Part shown: one piece after another, positions 21,304 to 31,631 of the stretch
Numbering within the stretch: position 1 is the first letter of the stretch
How the letters are laid out: every line of letters starts with the position of its first letter
Source of the DNA: Hyposmocoma kahamanoa
Lineage: Eukaryota > Arthropoda > Insecta > Lepidoptera > Cosmopterigidae
DNA: 64,000 nt
NCBI RefSeq assembly: GCF_003589595.1
Contig: NW_020654289.1
Coordinates: 7,742,776-7,806,775 of the forward strand
Direction of reading: 5' to 3'
Program-made: the position numbers and the translations under genes
Notes under the pieces: model-generated
What the model was told of the DNA's origin: nothing
The model's database searches: none
What the model saw: the letters and a program-made list of their open reading frames with translations, nothing else

Positions 21304-21996
21304 GGTGGAGATAGATAGGTGGAGACAGTTTGGCTGAAAACACAGTGACCTTTTATACATTGCTGGCCTAATCCGTTCAAGGAGGCAGAATTCGCGTAAA
21401 TTTCTGCCGATGTGAATCACTTGCCACGACAAGAAAAATCTGACAATTTGTTGATCAATCATCAGAGGAGCCTCCTGCTAGAATACCGAACGTCCGTAGA
21501 AGATGCTAAGTATGGTCTGCAAAAAGAAACCGTAAAACAAAACACATATTGGTAACACGTACAGGTTGCAACAAATATATTTGTCCCGAACACACAACAT
21601 ATTTCTGCAATAAGTGTATTCATAGACAAGATTCTAATTAAGTTTTTTATATTTGTTTTCAAAGATTAGATAGTTCGTTTTATAAGACTGCCACAAATAA
21701 TTGAAAAGACTGATTATTAGTGTATAAAATTTATAAAAATATAAGAATGCTCAATTTTGTTGTAATTTTTTGTGTGTTTTATGTAAAAGTTTCATAAACC
21801 TAACTAAAAGTTCGTGAATAAATATTTATCTCTATTATTTCTAAGTTCAAAGTATAATTATGCTATTAAATAACAAAGATTCGAGATTCGACATGGGAAA
21901 TATCATACGTAATATGTGAGTAACATTGACCCACCTCGCAGTCCGTGTAGCAATTTCCTACCACAATGACGCCGGGTTAATGAAAATTCTTTAGAA
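21304..21996. other. No recognisable feature
   Basis: Two minus-strand frames (21250-21462, 21462-21662) carry no recognisable domain. AT-rich towards the right. Confidence 0.35.
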
Positions 21997-22300
21997 TAAC
22001 AGTACAACTCTTTGTGGAATAGTTCGTCAAGGGAAGTAATGCCACCTTAACTATTTCTGCCGATAAGCAATAATGTGAGCATTACTGTGTTCCGGTTTTG
22101 AAGGGTAAAGGTGCTGGTGAAATTACAGGCACATGGTACTTGACATCTTATGTTTCAGGGTGCCGGGCGCAGTGGCAGTGACCGTCAGATCTTTGACATT
22201 TAAAGCTCTGAGTGACACTGCAACTGTCGTGGATAAACGTGTATCTTTCCATCGGACGCACGAATTATTCGTCCCGTCACTTGATATTATAAAAAATAAA
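21997..22300 (+). mobile_element. SINE1 copy, full length
   Basis: All blocks are present and it ends TTGATATTATAAAAAATAAA. The start is diverged (ACAGTACAACTC). The open frame at 22133-22396 is the recurring 3'-half frame of this family. Confidence 0.88.
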
Positions 22301-22425
22301 ACTGGAAAACCCTGTACATGTTTTCATAGGTCAAAAGCGGTTTTATTACCCAAAAGTCATTTATATAATACGAACTTCATGAAACAAGTAATGTAAATGC
22401 AAAATTTTATGACTCTCCTATCATA

Positions 22426-22618
22426 GGACTATCTACACACGCCAGGGCCGTACCCGAGACGTGGAAGTAGTCCCGGCGTAGGCTCGGACACAGGCATGTG
22501 TGAACGTGTTCATACAAATTTTAAGCCGTGATATTTTGTTGAGCCCCTGGCCCCTGACGGAGCACGATCCGTCCATGTCCATGTCCCCGGGCACGGCCCT
22601 GATGTGTATGGATAGTCC
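22426..22618. mobile_element. Small TIR element (candidate MITE)
   Basis: The left end GGACTATCTACACACGCCAG and the right end (inverted) GGACTATCCATACACATCAG continue into GGGCCGT.CCCG.G. They agree over about 35 bp with a few mismatches. It is 193 bp, richer in GC than its flanks. No clean target duplication is visible. GG-starting ends would fit PIF/Harbinger, but that is a guess. Confidence 0.6.
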
Positions 22619-22949
22619 TTTAATCATAAAAAAATTGCCAAATTTCGTTCGTACAAACTTTAAACCATGACAAGTTAAATCATGACGTCACTGTGACGGA
22701 CGACCCCGTTTCATATGAAAAGAAATTTCTTATAAGCACGTTTCTAGAAAAGTAAGAAAGACGGTAAATAAAAACGTAAAAGTTGTGAAGTGGGAAAATG
22801 AAACGAGAAGTGTCCGCCATTTTTGAATTAATTCTAAAGCCGCGTGGAACATCCCAAGGTGTTTCCCAAGCTTGCTAGTACGCAAATTGAAGTATAAGAC
22901 TTACAAATATTAAGCGTGAATATATTTTATTGTTACGATTGTAGTAAGT

Positions 22950-23248
22950 TTAGTAGTAATAGAGTTTCTTGTGAAAGAGTTCGTCCAGGGTTGCCGCCTT
23001 ACCTGTTTCAACCGCTAAGCAGTAACGTGAGCATTACTACGTTCCAGTTTCGAGGGGTTAAAGGTGCCGGTGAAATTACAGGCACGTTGGGCTTGTCAAC
23101 TTATGTCACAAGGTGACAGGCGTAGTTGCAGTGCCCCTCAGATCTTTGCCATTTAAAACCCTGAGTGGCACTGCAACTGTTATGGACAGCAGCTTACCAC
23201 CAGGCACATGACTTGTTCGTCCCGTCACTTGATATTATAAAAAAAAGG
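22950..23248 (+). mobile_element. SINE1 copy, full length
   Basis: Starts TAGTAGTAATAGAGTTTC and ends in an eight-base A-run. Loses GCGTGTC before AGCTTACCACCAGG. Otherwise close to consensus. Confidence 0.88.
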
Positions 23249-23568
23249 CTGAGAAGTAAACAATTTTGTTCTTATCTCATTAAGATATTTTCTTGAAAAT
23301 AAAATAATGAAAGATTAAAGTAACTGCATACAAAAACTAATAGCTTATTAAAATAAAAAATATAATTAAAAAATGTATCAACATTATCACCAATATCACC
23401 AACCCATTCTACCTACTGGTGATCACAGGCTCCGCGAGAGAGAGAGTTTAGACATTTTACAAGGGCTACGAACCTTCTTCGTCGCGCAGATTTGGTCATG
23501 TTGTTTTACATTACCTTTAGCGACAGATATTACTACAATATATTCACATATGCGTGTATGTGAATATT

Positions 23569-23842
23569 TAGCAGTAGAGACCCTTGTGAAAGAGTTCGTC
23601 CTAATGTCAGCATTCCTGTGTTACCGATTTTGAAGGGATTTTGTGTTACGAATTTCGTTTGTGAAATTACAGGCACATAGGACTTGTCAACTTATGTCTC
23701 AGGGTGACGGGCGCAGTGGTACTGTCCCTTAGATCTTTGCGATATAAAGCTCTGAGTGGCACTGTAATTGTTATGGACAGGCGTGTAGCTTACTATCAGG
23801 CTCACGACTTGTTCGTCACGTCACTTGATGTTATAAAAAAAT
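23569..23842 (+). mobile_element. SINE1 copy
   Basis: Deleted between TTCGTCC and TAATGTCAGCATT (about 40 bp). TTTTGTGTTACGAATTTCG replaces the GGGTAAGGGTGCTGG block. The 3' half is intact. Confidence 0.85.
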
Positions 23843-24311
23843 TAAAAAGTAATTCAGAAATTGAAGTTCGTTACGTCCGATACGTTGCGCCATTGAAATT
23901 CGAACCATCGATCTGTCCATCTATTGAGCTACCATCACTCGAAAAAAATATCGTAAGTAATTCATATTCTTTTTGTTACTTTTACGTATACCACTTTTGA
24001 TATATAATAAGGGTACATAAGGGTACGAAATGTTGTGTTGCAAGTAGCATGTTAAACTTGGCTTTGCAGAAACATCATCATACAAACTAATTAATACAAT
24101 TTAACAACATTCACTGCGGTAGCATGATTAGCGAATAACGCAGTGACTAGGTCGTGACCAGGCACTTTCATTGTTGTCCCGATTACCGACGCCAGCGCCA
24201 TTCTTACCGCCAAATTAGCGCTTTTGCCTCTGTTGGCGTTTAAAATTATGTTAAACGAAACTTGAAATTGTACATCAAATGTGGTTAATAGGCATTTCTG
24301 TTTTTATTACT
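23843..24311. other. No recognisable feature
   Basis: A GC-richer block at about 24110-24240 (ACGCCAGCGCCATTCTTACC) is not shared with any repeat in the window and has no convincing frame. Confidence 0.35.
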
Positions 24312-24570
24312 ATTTTTTATAATACCAAGTTTAGAGACGAACAAGTCGTGCGCCTGGTGGTAAAGCGACACGCCTTTCAATAACAGTTGCAGTGTCCCTC
24401 AGAGCTTTAAATCGTAAAGATCTTAGGCATCTCTGTGTCTGTAATTTCACCAGCACCCTTACCCTTTCAAACCGGAACGCAGTAATGCTCACATTACTTG
24501 TTGGCGGCAGAAATAGATAAGGTACTTCCCTGGACGCAACGCTTTCGCAAGGAGCTCTACTGCTACTAAT
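24312..24570 (-). mobile_element. SINE1 copy with internal deletion
   Basis: On the minus strand the 5' end is complete (TAGTAGCAGTAGAGCTCC). The GGGACTTGTCAACTTATGTC block is missing, and the tail is TTGGTATTATAAAAAA. Confidence 0.85.
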
Positions 24571-24714
24571 TCTATTGCTATGCATTCTGAAGAAATGAAA
24601 CTACTGCCATGACAATCAACAGTGACCTAGGGACCAGCATAGAGCCGGAAACGCTAGTTTGTTTGTAAAAACCAACATACGCGGAATCGATCCGAAATAA
24701 TAATAACTTTAAAA

Positions 24715-24981
24715 ACAAACGATCTCAAAAGTTTGTTTAGGAATTACATTTATTTGCCAAAGTTGATTGAAATCGGTAAACGAAAGTTAATGTGGGTGAA
24801 ACCCAATAAACCAGAGATTAATTCCCTAATTTGCCACCCTTAGAGATGGAATATTTTTTTTTATTTAAATTTTTAAAGAAGTCGGTTCTCAAATGTTGGA
24901 ATTATCGCATAATATATACAAATATAATAACATGAAATCGAAATGAGAACCTCATCCTTTTTGCGAAGTCGGTTAAAAATC
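24715..24981 (-). repeat. Dispersed repeat R3, long variant
   Basis: On the minus strand it runs from TTAACCGACTTCGCAAAAAG to a TTTGAGATCG end. It carries the extra TACCGATTTCAATCAACTTTGG block seen at 9401. Diverged. Confidence 0.6.
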
Positions 24982-25030
24982 ATTTCATTTCCGACGTGTA
25001 ACAATTGCGAAACATAAGAACTCGATAGAT
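24982..25030. repeat. R4 fragment
   Basis: ATTTCATTTCCGACGTGTAAC and AATTGCGAAACATAAGAACTC match the outer right end of the R4 foldback (41440-41490). Confidence 0.55.
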
Positions 25031-25460
25031 ATTCCGTTTATTTCTAATGACTGACGTCGGTCATATTTCTAATCTAATCCTATGATGACATGATTCTAGT
25101 AACAAGGCCACCGACACCGTCCCGCCCGGATCGGCGAGTTCGGTCTGTAAAGCCCTTAAAACCTTAACAGACAAATTAAGTCTTCTCGAATACTTTGATA
25201 CGGCTATGAGTTTTTAGCGATAACGTAAAGATATCTATCAGTCATTCATTATCGTAAAATATTTATTTATTTAATATCTACTTGCTTACTAAGTTAGATT
25301 ATTTTATATTAGAAAATTAACTCGAGAATGACCCTTGCATGGTCACAGGAAAGATATAAATTGCCATAGAAACGTTGTCACAATTTATAAATAATTTATT
25401 AAGGGAAACATCGTTTTTATGACATTTGCCTTTAACAAAGTAAGAATAATTTGACGTAAG
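25031..25460. other. No recognisable feature
   Basis: A patch at about 25110-25160 (CACCGTCCCGCCCGGATCGG) is GC-rich. No frame or repeat was recognised. Confidence 0.35.
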
Positions 25461-25640
25461 ATCTGTGGCCTAGTAGTCCGAGCGAAACCACGTCGAGGCA
25501 ACTGTCGCAGGTTCGAATCCAGGATCGAAGGGAGTTTTCTTTGTGTCTGTTTGATTTTTGTATCAATAATAATAACAAACTAGAGGAATATTTTCACAAA
25601 AATATATGAATATCATTTTAGTAAAAAAGTCATGATTTCA
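25461..25640 (+). mobile_element. tRNA-headed SINE, family B
   Basis: GTGGCCTAGTAGTCCGAGCG (A-box-like) is followed by CAGGTTCGAATCCAGG (B-box) and GTATCAATAATAATAAC, AATATTTTCACAAAAATATATG. It is collinear with 6718-6905. Confidence 0.65.
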
Positions 25641-25754
25641 ATCGTAACTCTGGTAGCAACTGTATCCATACGTAAACTGAACTCTCCACATGATCCCTTT
25701 ATTGTACAAATAAAATATTTCTGATTATCAAAAACAAACCTCTTATTGTTGATG

Positions 25755-25914
25755 TTTTTTTATAACATCAAGTGACGGGACGAATAAGTCGTGCGCCTAA
25801 TGGTAAGCTACACGCCTGTCCATAACAGTTGCAGTGCCACTCAGAGCCTTAAATCACAAAGATCTGAGGGGCACTACCACTGCGCTCGTCACTCTGAGAC
25901 TAAGTAACAGCATT
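25755..25914 (-). mobile_element. SINE1 3' half
   Basis: Ends near CTTAGTCTCAGAGTGACGAG, so only the 3' 155 bp remain. The A-run is present. Confidence 0.8.
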
Positions 25915-25930
25915 GTGTAAATGTGAATTT

Positions 25931-26182
25931 GTTAACCGACTTGAAAAAAGTGGAGGTTCTCAATTGTACTCTATGTTCTATTTTTTTTGTATGTACATAT
26001 GTTACGCGATAACTCCGGCATTTGTGAACCGATTTTGTTGATTATTCTTTTGTTGGAAAGGGAAAACCTCAGAAATGGTTCCATGTGTATTTGAAGAAAA
26101 TATAACATCTCTAAGAGCGACAAACCACGGGATGAATGACTTTTGAGGTCGGTTATTTTAGTATTCTGTACTGAGATTATTC
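25931..26182 (+). repeat. Dispersed repeat R3, complete
   Basis: Reference description. It begins GTTAACCGACTT, then has GTTACGCGATAACTCCGGCA, TTTGTGAACCGATTTTG and CTAAGAGCGACAAACC. It ends TTTTGAGGTCGGTT, TAGTATTCTGTACTGAGATT. It is about 245 bp. AACCGACTTCAAAA near the start and TTTTGAGGTCGGTT near the end are inverted copies of each other, so it may be a small DNA element. No target duplication was identified. Confidence 0.75.
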
Positions 26183-26577
26183 TGATATATTTATGTAACA
26201 ATTCCGATACTCATTCGAAGCTTATTTTATCTAGTATTTCTCATTGTAAGTGAATGTTTGTTTTCTGTTTTTAGAAATAAATGCCTTAAACCAAAAAATG
26301 CATGTTGTTTATTTACTTAATGGTAATAACAACAAAATTTAATTACGTGTAATAAATTTTCATTAATTTTTAGCAAGCGCTAATGACAAAAAAGGTCCAC
26401 CGAGTAATGTCTGTTAGCCGCAGATCTGAGGGTACCCTCAGAACCGCATGATTTGTATATTGTATGATTTATTGGACTCTTCTGCAAAATATTTCATTCA
26501 ATGTCTTGATTATTAGTTACATCAATGACATTAGTTATTCATAAATAAATAAATAAGTTAGTAAACATATGTTGCTC
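26183..26577. other. No recognisable feature
   Basis: AT-rich, no gene recognised. Confidence 0.35.
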
Positions 26578-26765
26578 CGAAAGTAAGTAACTAAAGCATT
26601 TGTGTTATGAAAATCGGAAACAACGACGATACCACAAACTTCCAGACTCGAGACAATATGGAAAATTTAATTTTACTACATTGACCCGGCCAGGGATCTA
26701 ACCTACCTTAGAGATGGCGACACTATGAAAACCGATGTGCAAGCCACTCAACCACTGAGATCGTC
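26578..26765 (-). mobile_element. tRNA-headed SINE
   Basis: The minus strand reads CAGTGGTTGAGTGGCTTGCAC (A-box region) and GTTAGATCCCTGGCCGGGTC (B-box region with one changed base). The body, TTGTCTCGAGTCTGGAAG and ACAAATGCTTTAGTTACTTAC, differs from SINE-B. Confidence 0.55.
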
Positions 26766-26956
26766 AAAATCATTGAATTTTCATTAATGACTCATATTTT
26801 ACTTAATTTGTGACTGGTCTTTTCTTATGATAATCAAGTGACGCGATGAGGGGATGAACTTCTTTTTCTTCGGTGACTTCAGGTTGTGCCTATTGAGTAT
26901 ACCGATATACTCATTCCACTGCCAGGCAGGGGGCTCCTTGAAGGAGAGAACTTCGG

Positions 26957-27260
26957 TAATGGTTAGAGCTCCTTGTGAAAGAATTCGTCGAGGGAAGTAC
27001 TGCCACCTTACCTATTTCTGCGATCAAACAGTAATGTAAGCATTACTGCGTTCCGGTTTTGAAGGGTATGGGTATTGGTGAAATTATAGGCACATGTGAC
27101 TTGTCAACTTATACTTATCTCAGGGTGACGGGCGCAGTGGCAGTGCACCACCGATCTTTGCGTTTTAAAACTCTGAGTATCAATGCAACTATTATGGACA
27201 AGCGTGTCGCTCACCACCAGGCCCACGACTTGTTAGACCCATTAGATATTATAAAAAAAA
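26957..27260 (+). mobile_element. SINE1 copy, full length
   Basis: TTAGAGCTCCTTGTGAAAGA through to TTAGATATTATAAAAAAAAG. A six-base repeat (ACTTAT) is duplicated before CTCAGGGTGACGG. The open frame at 27059-27274 is the recurring family frame. Confidence 0.88.
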
Positions 27261-27814
27261 GTATCTTTCGCTAGTTCTTGAACGTGAGACCCAGACCCCG
27301 GCCGACTGTGCCATTGCCGGGGAGTAAAGCATTTTCCATTAAAAATTCAATATTAATCTTTTAAACAGTGGTCTCAGAGGTGAGAGTCTAATATAGATAT
27401 AAAAAAAGTAATTATAATAACAATAGTTAAAACTAGCCAACTAGATGAGAAAAAAAAAAGGAAAATAAATAATAATAATACGCACAACAACAACACAATC
27501 CCTGGTCTCAAACAAGGGATTCTGTATTTTTTTCTTTATATAGCTTGTTTTTTATTTTTCTTATTACTTTTTCTTTTTCGGCCATATTTACTGGAAGTGG
27601 AGGCCTGGTGAGCTAAATCACAGGGTATCCTAGGTTTCGCTCCAGTCACCACAAATTAAATAATACATAATTAAAAGGTACATCATACTGCTACTACAGT
27701 TTATAGAGAAAATAAAGAAAACTATTATTATTATTAGTAACGAAATTAATTCCAATGCATAGGTCCGAACCATTCAGACCAGAAACAATTTATAAATAGA
27801 CCAGAAACAAATTC
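27261..27814. other. No recognisable feature
   Basis: Contains short (AAT)n and (CAA)n runs at 27467-27495 and a small hairpin, AATCCCT/AAGGGATT, at about 27496-27521. No gene. Confidence 0.4.
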
Positions 27815-27925
27815 TACCGTATCGAAGTGAATTTTTTCTAAGTATTTCATCGTTATTTAATAATTATAATAAACTAGTGCAGTAATTTCATAAAAAATAA
27901 TTGAATGTCATGGTGGTCATCCTTA
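27815..27925 (+). mobile_element. SINE-B 3' fragment
   Basis: TTTTCTAAGTATTTCATC, TAATAATTATAATAAACTAG and ATTTCATAAAAAATAATTGA match the body of SINE-B. The head is missing. Confidence 0.5.
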
Positions 27926-27956
27926 CATTCAATAAAATAAAAAATTAACTACAATT

Positions 27957-28219
27957 AGGAAATGAAACTATTTTTCCGGAGTTTAATCGCGTATATTTGT
28001 TTAATCACAATTTTAAAAGTTTTTTTCGGATTTAAATCGCTTATAATTGTTTTTTCTGACTATGTCCAACATACGGTTGACATAGTTAACCGTGACCATT
28101 AGACCTGTAAAGGGCCTGAAACTTTGGTTTGTTTGATAAAACAAACATGTGCGATTTAAATCCAGAAAAATAGTTTCATTTCCTATGTGCAACAATCGCG
28201 GAAACCTAAGAACTCGATT
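27957..28219. repeat. R4 foldback repeat, shortened copy
   Basis: Left arm TAGGAAATGAAACTATTTTTCC and right arm AAAATAGTTTCATTTCCTA are inverted. Inner blocks GGTTGACATAGTTAACCGTG and AGACCTGTAAAGGGCCTGAA match the copy at 41084, and a tandem partial copy of the left arm is present. Confidence 0.65.
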
Positions 28220-28235
28220 TATAAAAATTAGTTTC

Positions 28236-28305
28236 CCAAATTGGTCCTATCAGGTGTCGAGCCCTCTCATCAAACGCCCACAATGCTAACCGCTGACTCA
28301 CCGGA
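28236..28305 (-). repeat. Degenerate tRNA-like sequence
   Basis: The minus strand has CTCCGGTGAGTCAGCGGTTA (A-box-like) and GAGGGCTCGACACCTGAT (weak B-box). Probably a decayed SINE head. Confidence 0.3.
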
Positions 28306-28549
28306 GTAATCGAGCATGAGTTGCCTGTGTATATATTCAACATGGTTTTTTACCAGCAACAATTAGTATTTGTGTTTGAATGTGCCACATTCAACTCTAT
28401 AATATTATATATATATATTAAAAATAAATGTTGTACATTAAAAATAAATACTTTTTTAAAAATATTTAACATATTGTAAATAAAATTAATGAAAATAAAA
28501 ACTTATAGTTTGTGCATTATTGTTTGTAATGAATCGCACTGGTAATGCC

Positions 28550-28703
28550 ATAGTGTATTAACTCAAAAAGTGTATTTCTTCAGAATCGATGATAAACTAA
28601 TTACTCACTTCCCGTGAATGATCATTAAAATTTATATATAGGTTTAAGTTTCTCACAGACATTTCTAAACCATTTCCTACTTGCCAAGTATATTTCAAAA
28701 TAT
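28550..28703 (+). repeat. Dispersed repeat R8
   Basis: Matches 32913-33053 in inverted orientation. Shared blocks are ATAGTGTATT.ACTCAAAA, CAGAATCGATGA.AAACTAA, CACTTCCCGTGA and CAGACAT.TCTAAAC. Continuation beyond 28703 resembles the far flank of the mariner at 31632, so the repeat spans that insertion site. Confidence 0.65.
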
Positions 28704-29413
28704 AGGTAATAATTATTTTTTCACCTCACTAGCTCGGAAAGGCTTTCTTTCTCATTAGAAATCTGCGCGCAAAAGTGTTTCTTGCACGCAAGCGTAGAAA
28801 AGGTTTTTGGAATTCGGTCTTGACGATGGACTATGGTGCACCTAACTTTTTCTTTCAATGAAAAAAAAAAAACATAATGACACGTTTAATTAAGCGATTT
28901 ACTTACTCGTACATTACTTGTTTATGTAACATAAATCCGTTGGTATATTTTATTCTTATTATTGTTGACATTAAATTAACAATGATAACTTTTTGTGTTT
29001 ATAAAATTTGAATTCGTCGAAGAACAAAAATAATTTCAATAATCACTTAATCACACAAAATAAAAGTACAAGCAATAACAAAAATTGATGAGGTGTAAAT
29101 TCAGAACGCATCCGAAGATAAACTCTTTTTTATTAAAAAAGGTTTTATACTTATACTATTTCTCTCGCTATAGTGGAATGAAAAGTTGTGTGTTTCGTTC
29201 GGCAGCAAAATTTGTTTTGCGTCTCGCGTCTTGAAACCCTCGCTACGCTCAGGAATCTATATTTGAACAACTCCCTTCACTCGTGGTTCAATCTTAGTTA
29301 GCATCATTAGCTTGATCAGGTTTCAATACAAGCACTCGCGGTAAACAACAACTTTGCAGCCTTGTGTAACAAATAACTATACGTATTCCAAGTTCATTTA
29401 TACAAACTTAGTT
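28704..29413. other. No recognisable feature
   Basis: No gene or other repeat was recognised. Confidence 0.35.
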
Positions 29414-29550
29414 CTTTTTTATGATAACAAATGACGGGACGAACAAATCGCGGGCCTAGTGGTGAGCGACACGCCTGTCCCTGTTGCAATGCCACTCAAA
29501 ACTTTAAGTCACATGCATCTGAGGGGCATTGAAACATAAGTTGACATGTT
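29414..29550 (-). mobile_element. SINE1 3' half
   Basis: The minus strand keeps ACATGTCAACTTATGTTTC through CGTCCCGTCATTTG and the A-run. It stands head-to-head with the next copy, 7 bp away. Confidence 0.78.
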
Positions 29551-29557
29551 CCAGTGC

Positions 29558-29878
29558 TAGTAGCAGTAGAGCTCCTTGTGAAAGAGTTCGTCCAGGATAG
29601 TACCGCCTATTTCTGCCGCTAAGCAGTAATGTCAGCAATGCTGTGTTCCGATTTCGAAGGGTACTGTTAAAATTACAGTTACATGGAACTTGTCAACTTA
29701 TGTCTCAGGGTGTCGTGCACAGTGGCAGTGCCCCCAAGATCTTTACGGTTTGAAGCTCTGAGTGGCACTGCAATTGTTATGGATAGGCGTGAGCTGACCA
29801 TCAGGCGCACGACTTGTTCGTCGTGTCACTTGATGTGATAACAAAACCTGTCACTTGATGTGATGATAGAAAAAAAAG
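29558..29878 (+). mobile_element. SINE1 copy, full length, with duplicated 3' end
   Basis: Intact 5' end TAGTAGCAGTAGAGCTCC. The 3' terminal unit TGTCACTTGATGTGATAA occurs twice in tandem (about 29824 and 29849) before the A-run. Confidence 0.88.
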
Positions 29879-30471
29879 AACAAATTCAATTTGAACACAT
29901 TAAAGTAATTTCATGTAATTTATAAGATCCACCATCGATTTGGTTCCCCTTGTCCCAAAATCCTCGTATATATTTTCGCCAGCAAAAAAAAAGGAAGAAA
30001 TAAATTACCATTAATTTCCCCGGGAACATTGACCCCGTTTCCCCGTTTCAAAGAAATTGTAGTGAAAGGCAAACAAAAAACTTAATCAACACCTTAATCT
30101 TTCGATAAACAAGGGCTATCTTTATAGCCAATAAAATAGCTAAATAGTTTTTTATCGCGTAATCTATCGCGGTCTGCGGCGGTGTGACGTCATTTGTCAC
30201 GCGCCTCGGCGCCCGCGCCCTCTGTCGGGAATTAATGGCGGCTGTTGGCAACTTTTCCGCCAGTCAGCTTACATGGCTAAAGGGAATTGATCACTAAGAC
30301 AAACAAGGGCTCTTAAGAAACGTATACAGTTTATAGTTTATTTAAATAGTTTTTCTATTGCTTGTTCTTACACGTATTCTTCGTATTTTTAAGCTACTTC
30401 AAAGAAAAGGAAAAAAAATAATTTTGTTAACTTTAGATTTTTTTCATTAAAGGTTGAGTAGGGCTATAGTC
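29879..30471. other. No repeat; GC-rich block at 30168-30290
   Basis: At 30168-30290 the sequence is locally GC-rich (GCGCCTCGGCGCCCGCGCCC) and contains TGACGTCA, a CRE/ATF-type palindrome, at about 30185-30192. No convincing frame. A regulatory role is only a possibility. Confidence 0.35.
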
Positions 30472-30518
30472 GATGTTAAAAGATGTTCTTAATCTAAAAA
30501 TAATCATCTTTTAACATC
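30472..30518. repeat. Hairpin with 14-bp arms
   Basis: GATGTTAAAAGATG (30472-30485) is exactly inverted at 30505-30518 around 19 bases. Confidence 0.7.
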
Positions 30519-30927
30519 CATTTCTAAAATTTTATATTAATAAATTTTTTATCCTTAAATAGGAGATTTATAAAATTTTACATTCGCGTAACGCACATGA
30601 AACCTAATTCTGTCGTAACTCAAAATTGTAGAACTGAGAAAACACAATTTAAATTATAAAAAAAACTGAGTTGATCTTATTCCAAATAACGAGATTATTT
30701 GTGTTATATGACGACTCATTATCAGGAATCGTATCATCATAGGGTTCAAGATGACAAAATCTTAAATTATAGTCTCACAACACAAAACAAAATTCAAAAT
30801 ATTATTACAGATCAATAACACTGGTTTATGACCTGACCTACGTCCGATTCGTTTCATGTCAACATGCAATATGGCGGCTCTGCCGCCCATTTCTCACGCG
30901 TAAGCGCACTCCGGTTGGCTAACCTAC

Positions 30928-31007
30928 CAACATCACGACTGACAACTGTCACATCCGGTGACGCTAGCAACATTACAACCGACAACTTTCACATCCGGTT
31001 TTGCCAG
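30928..31007. repeat. Two 40-bp tandem units
   Basis: Units 30928-30967 and 30968-31007 agree at about 32 of 40 positions. Shared blocks are CAACAT, GACAACT and TCACATCCGGT. Confidence 0.7.
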
Positions 31008-31631
31008 TTCTGTATTGACCACATCCAAGCGTATTGCTTGATGTTTCAACCAGCCTAGTCGATAGGTGACATCGTAATTAATTAATAGGCAACCATAGTT
31101 CCACAATCATCCGCCAGGTGGCGCTGCAGTGACGATAATGCGACATATACGTAATACTTTATTTTATGAACGATAATATATTGTCTAATTCAGCTTATTT
31201 TTAAATTTTCAAAATAAGCTGAGCTGAGCTTTCGAGTTTTCTCAATTCCACGATATTGCCTTAAGACAATATTTGGTTTTGTGTGCGATAATTTGATTCA
31301 TTTAGTTCGATTGGTTTTTAATACTTTTTTGTTAGAACCACTTTTGATTACTTTAAAGAGCCACAGATAATAACATTATCTGTAATGCCGCACACTATTA
31401 AACTGCACTGCTATTACAATAGTGTTGTAACTCAAAATATGTGAAATTGTAGTAGGTTATATTATTGCTGAACGTAAAATTTGATTCTCTGCACGTCAAT
31501 AAAACCGTCGTTAGAATAAGAAACAATTTAAAAGATATCTACTTAAATCAAAATGAGAGAAACTTTATGTGAGCTGGCTCTGGCCAAAACAGTACATTAT
31601 TCAAAAATATGAAATTACTTTTCCCTTATAA
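31008..31631. other. No gene; two small hairpins
   Basis: CAGCTTATTTT/AAAATAAGCTG (about 31191-31220) and CAGATAAT/ATTATCTG (about 31367-31385) are perfect short inverted repeats. The sequence nearest 31631 may be the far half of repeat R8, split by the mariner. Confidence 0.4.
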
